The position numbers and the translations under genes are program-made. From Nakazawaea peltata (lineage: Eukaryota; Ascomycota; Pichiomycetes; Alaninales; Pachysolenaceae), in contig BCGQ01000005.1 in the NCBI GenBank assembly GCA_001599355.1, positions 993,342 to 1,057,341 of the forward strand: DNA of 64,000 nucleotides, written 5' to 3'. Under the pieces are notes generated by a model, which saw only the letters and a program-made list of their open reading frames with translations, was not told where the DNA came from and ran no database searches. Below, one piece after another: positions 30,501-39,389 of this stretch (positions are counted from its first letter, which is position 1; each line of letters starts with the position of its first letter).

Positions 30501-32348
30501 GCATAATGCTTGACGATGAACTTGTTATTACCGAATCTTGGCTTTTGGAATACCTTATCAGTTGGAGGTTTACCCAAAGTTTGGTACATCTTATCGATCC
30601 AAGAGTCGTCATTACCGGCCGGTAAACGAGATTCTTCATCCAATAAGCCCAAGATACCAATCTTCTTCTCGATCAAATCGATACATGGCTGGTTATCGGC
30701 GAACTCGATGAAAGACCACTCAATTTGTTCCTTGACATACTCCTCCTGTTCCAATTTGAAGACATGTTGGTTGAACTCTTGTTGTAACTTTTCGTTGGCG
30801 TAGTTAATACAGAATTGCTCGAAGGAGTTCTTCTCGAAATGCTCGAACCCGTAGATATCCAATACACCGATGAAAGACTCGATCTTGTCTTCAACTTCTG
30901 GTCCACACAAATCACTATTGACATATTCGACCAACCAATCGAACAAAGCCGAGTAAATGTACTTGGCGACAGAATCTCTAGCCACAAGAGCTTGAGCATG
31001 AGTCAAATTCGATACAATCTTCTCGGAACGAGTGATAATCTGTTTCTTAACGATCCATCTGGTGAATTCGGAGGCATCAATACCCAATAACTCACAAGCC
31101 TTAACCAAATTAGGTTCATCACTGGACAAATGAGCGTCATTTCTGGTCTTGGTGACCTCGATATTACCGATGAACAACAAGGCAGCCAAGATTTGGAAGA
31201 TCTGAGCTTGCTTGGATTCATCGACTCCGATCAATTTCAAAGCATCGGTAGTGGCCTTGAACTCTTCCAGATCATCAATACCTTCAATGACAGGTTGACC
31301 ACCTTGGTTCAAATAATTGAAATCCTCAACTTTACTCAACCCCAATCTCTCCTTCTCGGTAGGATCCATCCCTGAGATCATTTGGTAGAAAATATGGTAA
31401 TTTCTCTCTGATTTAGGTTGGAAAACCAATCTGGAACGTTCTAAAAGATAAGTTCTGATACGAGCACCGATAATACTGGTCTTCTTATCGAATAAGATCT
31501 CCAAATACTTACCGAATCTGGACGAGTTGTCGTTTCTGGTGGTCTTGGCGTTACCAAACAGCTCCATAATAGGATTGGTGGCCAAAATCTGCTTCTCGGT
31601 GTCCGACATATCATGAGAAGTGGTGTCAGCTTCAACAGAGGCAAAGAATCTCATGATATATTTGGCACTCACAGTCTTACCAGCACCAGACTCTCCACTG
31701 ACAACGATAGTCTGGTTCTTCTTGTCTCTCTTCATACATCTATAAGCGTCTTCAGCAATGGCAAAGATATGAGGCTCTAACTCACCCCTTCTCTTCCCCG
31801 CATAGGCCTGTATTATATCGTGAGAATACAATTGGTCGACTCTTTGGAACGGATTCGTGGCTATCAACACAATACCCGAGTAAGTGTATATATTTAATTG
31901 GGAGTAACGGACCTTGATGGCGTTCAAGACGGCTGGCTCGTTCAAGTAGGACAAGCTGGTCAAATCTTCATTGGCCTCCAAGATAGGAGGGTTTCTCAAC
32001 TGAGGCAAGTCCTTATTACTCTCGTCCAACGAATCGGTGACGATCTCGATGTCCCGCCCATCTTCTGTTTGTAAAGTGATATGATATTTGCCATCTTTAT
32101 GAGAATTCGATTGGACCAGGCACCCTATCCAACCTTCTTGTTCGTCTGGGTACCAACAGCGGCTAGAGTAGTTAGTATATGAATGGGGGTAGTGGTGTAC
32201 CGGTGGCGCTGGCGCTGGTGGAGCTGGCGTTTGAATTGATCGAACAGCGGCGCGCGTCAGTAGTTAAGCGCCGATGGCAAAGGTCGATCAATTCGCGGTT
32301 TGGTACTCAAATCATCACTTACGTCCCAACCTCGAATGAAGACGACAT
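27539..32348 (-). CDS. MYO2: Class V myosin heavy chain, one intron
   Basis: Coding sequence is complement(join(27539..32162, 32323..32348)), 1549 residues. Exon 1 encodes MSSSFEVG plus two bases; splicing completes Thr and joins RCWYPDEQEGWIG, exactly the conserved start of yeast Myo2/Myo4. Without the intron about 53 N-terminal residues are lost. Domains: SH3-like (8-55), motor (about 65-770, P-loop GESGAGKT at 165-172), six IQ motifs (about 775-915), coiled coil (about 915-1075), DIL cargo-binding tail (about 1250-1500). It moves secretory vesicles, vacuoles, mitochondria and peroxisomes along actin cables. MYO, FRT and SNC genes also cluster on S. cerevisiae chromosome I. Confidence 0.97.
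32163..32322 (-). other. MYO2 intron (160 nt)
   Basis: Minus-strand GTAAGT at its 5' end (32317-32322), TACTAAC branch point about 8 nt before the terminal CTAG at 32163-32166. Phase 2 junction restores the conserved GTRCWYP. S. cerevisiae MYO2 has no intron. Confidence 0.93.
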
Positions 32349-33396
32349 GTTTATGGTGTTTGACGGTGTCTTCTCGAGTATGTGTCCTCAACTATTAACG
32401 ATCCGATGACGTTTGGTTTAAGGATCGAGTCGAATTTTAAAATGAAAACACTTTTTTTTTCGTAGTTTTTGGCACGTCAGAGAATTTTAGGCGTTGAAAG
32501 AGCAGGGGATGGGAGGAGGGGCTACGCATTGAGTAAGAGGTGGGTGGGCAAGGAGATGGGCAAGAGGTGGCCATGGAGATGGGCAAGAGGTGGCCATGGA
32601 GATACGGAGATGCGGATATGCGGAGACATGAGATATGGACACGGGGCTGACTTCAGGCCTGAACTGATTGAGAAATATGATGGGATCTACTGGTGTTTTA
32701 TAGTAAACACAAGTTTTAGTAGGGAAATTTAGAAGGAGTGGCAGGTTTAGTAGGGAAGAGAGGAAATGTAGGGGAAAGTAGTGGAAAGTAAGAAAAAGTA
32801 GGGAAAAGTGAGGGAAAAGTGAGGGAAAAAGTAAGGAAAAAGTAAGGGAAAAGGGAAGAAGAGAGGGAAAAGTAAGAAAATGTAAGAAAATTGTAGGAAA
32901 AATGTAGGAATTCACGCTGGGTGGTAAGGGCAAATCCTAGTAAATATTGACGATCTAAAGGAAGAGCCGAGGGAAGAGAAGAAGAAAGGAGAAGGTGACA
33001 ATCAAATCTGATTAAATGTATGAGATGGCTGGTATTGTGACCCTTAACTATCAGTGGCTGGTCATTCCAACCGTCCAATCCCCATACCCTAAATATACAC
33101 CCCTCTTGTCTCACCTATCAATTTATTGTTGATTCCCTATAAAACTCTCCACCAAATATCTGTATTTAACTTGTCTTTCACCGTGTTTTACTTCAACGAG
33201 TTTTCGCGTTTGTTTTTGAAACATATTTAAAGTTTAACTACTTCTTTAAGTAATTTAGGGGCTGTATTTGAAATGTATTCTCTTATTTCAAATATTTCCC
33301 AATATGGAGCTTTAAGGGCTCCCAATATCTCTTCTATTTTTAGCCTTATCTGAGACAACCAAACTTGATCTCTTCACCCCTAAGGCCTGTACAGAC
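32349..33396. other. MYO2-FRT divergent intergenic region
   Basis: About 1 kb. It includes a run of GGGCAAGAGGTGGCCATGGAGA-type repeats (two 25-bp copies at about 32547 and 32572), a purine-rich tract of GGGAAAAGTGA units (32740-32900) that is the MYO2-side CT-rich leader on the other strand, and an AT-rich block before FRT. The pyrimidine-rich frames on the minus strand look like composition artefacts. Confidence 0.5.
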
Positions 33397-34716
33397 ATGA
33401 ACATATCAGCCCCCTCGGGCGCCTCTAGAAGCAATGGACTGACGAGTAGAACAACTAGTCTTACCAATATGACTCCAAATAATGCATCGACTCGTCCCTC
33501 GTTGACAGTGCCCACAAGGCCAAGCTCTCAATATTTGGCCTCTCCCATCAGTCATCATCCTCGGTATCTCAAACATTCACGAGGAAGTAACGGCGGTTCT
33601 TCAAAATCACTGTCTTCGTCATCGTTGCTGTTATTAGCGATGTCAACTGGAGGTGTATCTAGTCCAGGTTCAAATCCAACACCCAACTCGACCCCAACTC
33701 ATAGCGCTCGTCCATCTGTTCTGCTTCCTTATGGGAGCTCTCAAAGTCTACTTAGAGTCGTATCTGATGAATTGGGTGCCTCTACTCCTAGAGCTAACAG
33801 TCTTGATGTGGCAAAGACCAAGAAACTAGATGAGTTTATTCGCATGCATAGATCTTCTGCCAGTGGTAGTGCCAACCATATTACTTCACCAATGAAACCT
33901 TCTAGATCTTTCAAACATACTACGCTAGAGAACGTCACAAACGATGAGGATAAGAAAAGATTGGTCAAGCAATTCTTCGATGACTCCAAGGCATCTACAA
34001 CCCCAATGAAATTGGACGGCTTGATCAATGCAGACACCTCAGAGCTCTCAGATAATGGCCTGCCCAAATCTGCTGTCGAGTTGAAACACCCCCAGCTGTT
34101 TGTCACTCCAGAACCCAATAGTGCTAGCTTTTTTGATGAGTTCAATTCTCTGGACTCATCCAAAGAGATGTCTCCTTCTGACGAATATAAGATAAAATCG
34201 ACAGCTGTCGATTCCACTTCTCCATCAATCGTTATTTCACTGCCTGGAGACCAACCCCCCTCCTGTCTTATAGAGAAAAAAATTTCGGAATTACAGGCAC
34301 AATCTATTTTGGATGTAAAGACCGCAGCTCATCAAAACGATATCTATTCCTCCGAATTATCTCAAATGATCGATCAGAAATTAAAAGAAATCACCTCACT
34401 AGACGAAAAATTGACCTCAACTTTTAATGACCTACAAAAAGGGCCTCTCCAATTGGACCCATCTAACTACACAAAGTATTCCAGTTGCGAAAAGTTGGAC
34501 TATTCAAATGCATTACAAAAAACAGATGATCTGTTACACAAATATAGAGGCCTCATCGCGGAACAAAAGAGCTTGGTCCGTGACATAGACGGCGATTTAA
34601 AACACCTCGAAATGATCACTATGGAAAAGCTCGCAAGAGCAAGATCCAATCGAAACAGAATTTTCATGTTTTCTCTTCTGCTTCTTGTTTCATTGGCCGT
34701 TTATTACTTGGTATAA
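33397..34716 (+). CDS. Tail-anchored ER protein, Frt1/Frt2 (Hph1/Hph2)-like
   Basis: 439 residues. The first 270 are disordered and Ser/Thr/Pro-rich with basic SRSFKH and TP sites; residues about 290-415 are helical, probably coiled coil; the C-terminus is a single hydrophobic segment (IFMFSLLLLVSLAVYYLV) with no residues after it, a tail anchor. This architecture, and the place divergent from a class V myosin gene as FRT2 is from MYO4 in S. cerevisiae, point to the Frt1/Frt2 family, ER proteins linked to calcineurin signalling and post-translational translocation under stress. Direct sequence similarity is weak. Confidence 0.65.
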   Translation: MNISAPSGASRSNGLTSRTTSLTNMTPNNASTRPSLTVPTRPSSQYLASPISHHPRYLKHSRGSNGGSSKSLSSSSLLLLAMSTGGVSSPGSNPTPNSTPTHSARPSVLLPYGSSQSLLRVVSDELGASTPRANSLDVAKTKKLDEFIRMHRSSASGSANHITSPMKPSRSFKHTTLENVTNDEDKKRLVKQFFDDSKASTTPMKLDGLINADTSELSDNGLPKSAVELKHPQLFVTPEPNSASFFDEFNSLDSSKEMSPSDEYKIKSTAVDSTSPSIVISLPGDQPPSCLIEKKISELQAQSILDVKTAAHQNDIYSSELSQMIDQKLKEITSLDEKLTSTFNDLQKGPLQLDPSNYTKYSSCEKLDYSNALQKTDDLLHKYRGLIAEQKSLVRDIDGDLKHLEMITMEKLARARSNRNRIFMFSLLLLVSLAVYYLV

Positions 34717-35087
34717 TCTCATGAATGAATGACTTGTTCTCTTTAAGATCCCCCTCACACTGTTCCCAATTAGGCAAAAAACCGTTGTCTGCTCCGGTTT
34801 TATCAATCTCTTCTTTACCGTTTTCGGCTTTCCAGCTTCGGAATTTTCCCTAATTTGATCTGAAAATATGATCTATATAAAATATAAAGCCAAGATGGGG
34901 GAGACAAGAGGTGGTTGAAAAATGTTAGTATATAAAGATATTGTCAGCTGCTCATAGCGAGATAATAAAGTGCTTAGTATAATATTTGTCAGGGTTGAGT
35001 ATTGAGATCTATTGCCCTTACCTTCGTCTCCATACCACCCTCATCCACTTCCACAAACGCCCCCTTTTTTTCCATATCCTGCTCAAC
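34717..35087. other. FRT-MNN4 intergenic region
   Basis: 371 bp between tandem genes. TATATAAA strings (34873 and 34930) could be TATA boxes for the downstream gene, and a CCCCC/TTTTTT pyrimidine leader precedes its ATG. Nothing else is seen. Confidence 0.4.
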
Positions 35088-37442
35088 ATGCTCATTCCCA
35101 GAAAGAACAATATCCCGGCATCTTTAGATCCTGTGATCTTGGCATATCGGTTGAGGAGATCGAGGAAGTTTCTTTTCCAAACATGTATTCTATCGGCTGC
35201 CTTCATATTGGTGTTCTTAATTTCGATCGACAGTGAGAATTTTAGCAAAGATGCACTATATTTGGCCGTTACACGGGACATGAACCCAACCGATCCCCAG
35301 GCACTTCTGGTTCGAACATTGTTCCCGAGATCAATGTATCCAGGGAGAATCATCCCCATGGTTGACCGCTTCAAGAATTTTGGTAAGCATGATCGTCGTT
35401 TGTTACCTGCTCTTTATATGAATCTCATCAATAAGGAATTGAAGGCCAATAAGACACTTCCCCTGGACTTCCTGTTACCTTTCAACTGGAATATGATGAC
35501 CGGGATTGTCGATAAGTTGATGGAAAATCCTTTATACAGGTCGGTGATCATAGATGGAACGTTATCTTGTGAAAAGTTCAAGAATAGCATCGAGTGGACT
35601 CACTATTTCCCTTGTGATGACTTCAAAGACAATAACTTCGAGGATGAATACGGATTGAAGCTCAAAATCAAGCAACCCATCGTCAAGTATTTCAAAAATG
35701 AAGACTGGAGAGTTCTTTTCGGAGAATTGTACTTGCTGCAAAATTCATATCTTCCAGGTTCAGTCATGTTGATGGGTGTTGGATTTCATAACTCTGGCTC
35801 ATTAAGAGTTCCAATCAAAAAAGTGTCTGATGGTAAACACGATTTGGTTATGGGACAAATCAATCACAACGACTTTGGCATAGTTAAATTGATTGAAGAT
35901 TATTTGAAAGACCACAGGAGTAGAGAGCGTGCTTTGGTCCAGGGAATTTCTGCTTTCGAAGAGGTTATGGCCTATCGAGATTTGCTCATTCACAATTCTA
36001 ATATTCAAATCCCCCTGCAATATAAAGTCGAGCCGCATGCTGAAAGAAATTCCGGTCCTCATGACCCTTTACATGTGGAAATGGAAATGTTCGAATGGAA
36101 TTTAGAAGAAGAAATTGGCAAGTTACCAGACGGAGACTCTTTCAAGGAGAGCTTCATTAAGTTCCGTGATCCCAAGTACAGAGAGCCAAGGAGATTTTAC
36201 GAAGCTTACTTGGAAGCACGAAAGGGAGATAGTGGTCACTTTGACTGGAGATTCTTCAAAGAGATCACTCACGATAACACCAGAATTCACCAAGCTCAAA
36301 CTCATAGAATGTTTAGAACCTGGTTTAAATTCGCGAAAGAGGTAGATATCCCATCTTGGATGAGCCATGGTTCTTTGATAGGCTATTATTTCAATGGGTA
36401 CACTATGCCTTTTGACAGCGACATCGATATCCAAATACCAATCCAGTCTCTTTATAAATTGGCCAAATTTTACAACGATATGATGGTGATCGATATGAGT
36501 GTCGATCATTATACGTCTAGTGAGTCATTGATAAATGGACCTGCAGAGGTTGGTTACAGAAGTTATCTTTTGGACGTCAACCCTAATTTTGCAGGCCGAA
36601 CCAAATACCAGTCTGCGAGAAATATCATAGATGCAAGATTCATAGACATAGAAACAGGTCTGTATGTAGACATAACGGCATTGTCTTTGACAGATCAGCA
36701 CACCGATTCTGATAACGAAAAGCAGCTTGAAATGTTGAAAAAATTCCAGAAGAAGGACAAGGGAAGATTAATGGAGTTATTGCATTATGAAGAGTTCTTT
36801 GAAGGAGTTAAAATGAAACCAGGAATCGCGCTGAATACAAGGCACGAAATTGGAAAGAATATTCAAACCAAGTATGAAGCTCTCTACGAAGATACAGTAA
36901 AGAAACTTGAAGATGCTATTGCGAAAGGTAAGAAGCTTGATCTTTTCTTCGGAATTATTAATTGCAAGGACAGTCATTTCTACGACTATAATGAGATGTT
37001 CCCATTGATCCCTACGGTATACGAAAACACAATGACTTATATCCCCTCTAACTGGCTCAAAAATTTGGTGATCGAGTATGATCCAATAGTGTTGGAATTA
37101 AAGAATGTCAGGGGTCACATCTTCCAAGATTCAATGAATATGTGGATTAAAGGGAAGAGATGTAGTGATCTCGAGTTCCCAACCAAATTCATCGAAGGGT
37201 GCCTACTGAAAGACCCATACTACAAAATGGAATACCTTAGAGTCGTCCCCTATATTGAGGCACACAAAGAATTGTTGGAACACATGTTGCCGTTCCCCGA
37301 TTTAAAAAATGATCTGAAAACGGCAAAGGACTTGACTGCTGACAATCATTACAGAAAGGAAGAGTTTTCTCCGATTTTCGACAAGTTCGATAAAGGTATA
37401 CTCATCTCTGAACCCTGGATCCTGGATAACATATTGCAATAA
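35088..37442 (+). CDS. Mnn4-like LicD-domain mannosylphosphate transfer protein
   Basis: 784 residues from the ATG at 35088 (an upstream TTG frame extension is rejected). A short cytosolic tail, one signal anchor (about 30-47, FQTCILSAAFILVFLIS) and a luminal body give type II Golgi topology. The LicD/fukutin region begins near residue 405 with HRMFRTWFKFAKE, WMSHGSLIGYYFNG and MPFDSDIDIQIP; the DSDID acidic motif is the metal/nucleotide-binding signature. Mnn4-type proteins are needed to add mannosylphosphate to cell-wall mannan. It lacks the long KE-rich repeat tail of S. cerevisiae Mnn4. Whether it is enzyme or regulator is unsettled in the family. Confidence 0.85.
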   Translation: MLIPRKNNIPASLDPVILAYRLRRSRKFLFQTCILSAAFILVFLISIDSENFSKDALYLAVTRDMNPTDPQALLVRTLFPRSMYPGRIIPMVDRFKNFGKHDRRLLPALYMNLINKELKANKTLPLDFLLPFNWNMMTGIVDKLMENPLYRSVIIDGTLSCEKFKNSIEWTHYFPCDDFKDNNFEDEYGLKLKIKQPIVKYFKNEDWRVLFGELYLLQNSYLPGSVMLMGVGFHNSGSLRVPIKKVSDGKHDLVMGQINHNDFGIVKLIEDYLKDHRSRERALVQGISAFEEVMAYRDLLIHNSNIQIPLQYKVEPHAERNSGPHDPLHVEMEMFEWNLEEEIGKLPDGDSFKESFIKFRDPKYREPRRFYEAYLEARKGDSGHFDWRFFKEITHDNTRIHQAQTHRMFRTWFKFAKEVDIPSWMSHGSLIGYYFNGYTMPFDSDIDIQIPIQSLYKLAKFYNDMMVIDMSVDHYTSSESLINGPAEVGYRSYLLDVNPNFAGRTKYQSARNIIDARFIDIETGLYVDITALSLTDQHTDSDNEKQLEMLKKFQKKDKGRLMELLHYEEFFEGVKMKPGIALNTRHEIGKNIQTKYEALYEDTVKKLEDAIAKGKKLDLFFGIINCKDSHFYDYNEMFPLIPTVYENTMTYIPSNWLKNLVIEYDPIVLELKNVRGHIFQDSMNMWIKGKRCSDLEFPTKFIEGCLLKDPYYKMEYLRVVPYIEAHKELLEHMLPFPDLKNDLKTAKDLTADNHYRKEEFSPIFDKFDKGILISEPWILDNILQ

Positions 37443-37946
37443 TTGATAATTCGCTCTGAAAATTCACGTAGTAGTGTGCACCGTATCAAAAACAAAATAA
37501 GATTCCTAAATCGAGGAATTTGGTCTTCCCGATTCGGAAGTTGTAAATCCTCGCTTGCGCAGCGTCTCCTTGCTGATCGTCCTGTCCACACAATAAAAAA
37601 GCTGCTGCCCTCGAAATCTCCTAAAAAGGCGATCACCCAAAGAGGGAAAAAATTGTACCACATCTTTTATAGATTTTTCAGCAGGGATAGTTATAGGGTG
37701 GAAGTAGAGAAGAGGAGAACTTCAGATCTGTTGCCGGCTAGAATCTCGAGATAGAGAGCATACTGATCAGATCTAGAGACCTGTTTATTGATTAGCTGAA
37801 GGAGTTTGAAAGTCCATTCTGAGTAACCACCTAGATCTTGGTTTGTGCCTCGGAGGATAAGACATCACCACTGGTTCATGGAGCTGCATTGATAGCCACG
37901 TAAGCACAGATACGTACACTTGAAAGAACAACACAACTTATAGAAG
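37443..37946. other. Intergenic region
   Basis: 504 bp between tandem genes. An open frame covers 37443-37754 but continues directly after the MNN4-like stop and has no recognisable features; I regard it as chance. Several AGATCT/CTAGATC strings occur near 37725-37830. Confidence 0.4.
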
Positions 37947-39176
37947 ATGTCTGGGTTAGGGATATTAATGGAGGAAAAAGATAACGAGAGCTATAAGTCT
38001 GAGTCTCATGATTCGCTTGAAGTAGGTGCCGAAGCCCTCTTGCCCCCATTGCCCCCATCGTCATCATCATTACCTTTGAAAGAGACAGTGGAACCGGGGA
38101 TACCAATGGAATCCGGAGCAGAGAAGGGTATAGTGCGAGAGAAATCGATGAGATTATCATCTGGAATACATGTTGAATCGCAACAGCAGGAGCAGCAGCT
38201 GTCACTTGTGCAGTCTCATCAGCTGTCCCAACCTCATACACCAAAAACTCCACAACAACCACAAATGCATAAGAAATCGGCATCCGATCAACAAAGTCCA
38301 CTCCATATAATAACTCAACCTCAAGAGAATCCTCAAAATCTGATTTCACCTCTTCAAGCCTCTCATCTGGCGACCAGCTCAATTTCATCCAAAGAGATCG
38401 TATCGCATCATCACAAAACACTATCGAACTTACAATCCCAAGATAACTCTACGGTGAATTCAACTCGTCAAGGAAGCGTATCAAGTATTGCTAGCACGAC
38501 GAGTACTTCTAGTAGTAAGGCAGTTATGAAGGGGATCAAATCGGGGTTGAAAAAGATTTCCTCGCTGTTATCGTCGACACCTAAACAAGAACAAGGTTTC
38601 TATTTCGAAGGTGATTCAGACGAGGCTCAATCAACAAAGCAGCTGTTCAAAAGACCATTCCTACCACGTCATGTGTCGAACTTATCCAATGCATCAAACT
38701 CGTCGTCGGTATCTTCGCTTGGTAACGGCAAACAGCACTCTCATTCCAACAGCACCGAGAGCAACCGTACTACCGAAAGTATGAATCGCATCTCGACAAC
38801 ACCAATGACTTCTCCGATCATCGCAATAAATGAAAAGTTCCGAGCCGGAACCGTGACGCTTTCGCCCACTTCCGAATACCAATTTCCTACGATCGTCAGT
38901 GGCGCAAAAACTCAAAATGAGCCGCACACTGCGACAATTGTTGATCTTGATAATTTCGATACGATAGATGATAAATTGCACTACATTGACTCGCTTAAGA
39001 AGCAACTGGAGAATGAAGAGGCGGCTTATAAATTAACTGAACGTCGCCTTATTAGCTCTGGCTGGTCCAGTGAAGCAGAGATCGACGAGCTTACAAAAAA
39101 ACGTCTTGCTGTTATGAAGCAATGGAAACAAAATATAGATCTGCTTGAGGCTTCTTTATATAGATATGACCAATGA
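37947..39176 (+). CDS. Uncharacterised Ser/Gln-rich protein with C-terminal coiled coil
   Basis: 409 residues that I do not recognise. Residues 1-200 are disordered and Ser/Gln/Pro/His-rich; a short basic patch (MKGIKSGLKKISSLL, about 193-207) could be an amphipathic membrane-binding helix; residues about 330-405 form a helical, probably coiled-coil end (KLHYIDSLKKQLENEEAAYK, RRLISSGWSSEAEIDELTKKRL, KQWKQNIDLLEASLY). The C-terminal block looks like the conserved part. It stands between the MNN4-like gene and NUD1 on the same strand. No function can be assigned. Confidence 0.7.
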   Translation: MSGLGILMEEKDNESYKSESHDSLEVGAEALLPPLPPSSSSLPLKETVEPGIPMESGAEKGIVREKSMRLSSGIHVESQQQEQQLSLVQSHQLSQPHTPKTPQQPQMHKKSASDQQSPLHIITQPQENPQNLISPLQASHLATSSISSKEIVSHHHKTLSNLQSQDNSTVNSTRQGSVSSIASTTSTSSSKAVMKGIKSGLKKISSLLSSTPKQEQGFYFEGDSDEAQSTKQLFKRPFLPRHVSNLSNASNSSSVSSLGNGKQHSHSNSTESNRTTESMNRISTTPMTSPIIAINEKFRAGTVTLSPTSEYQFPTIVSGAKTQNEPHTATIVDLDNFDTIDDKLHYIDSLKKQLENEEAAYKLTERRLISSGWSSEAEIDELTKKRLAVMKQWKQNIDLLEASLYRYDQ

Positions 39177-39389
39177 ATGAATTTCTTCCCCCTTCCCCCC
39201 ACCCTTTAACCCCCTTTTGACATCTCATCGCGCTAATTGAACTAACATTAGCAAAATATCACTTTTCACCAATCCTCAAATTATCACATCAATGATCAGC
39301 AAATTATCACTTTTCTGTTTACCTTTTCTTTGTTTACCTTTTTGATCAGCTCAACTTACCGCCGATAGTAAAAGTGATAGGTAACGGAG

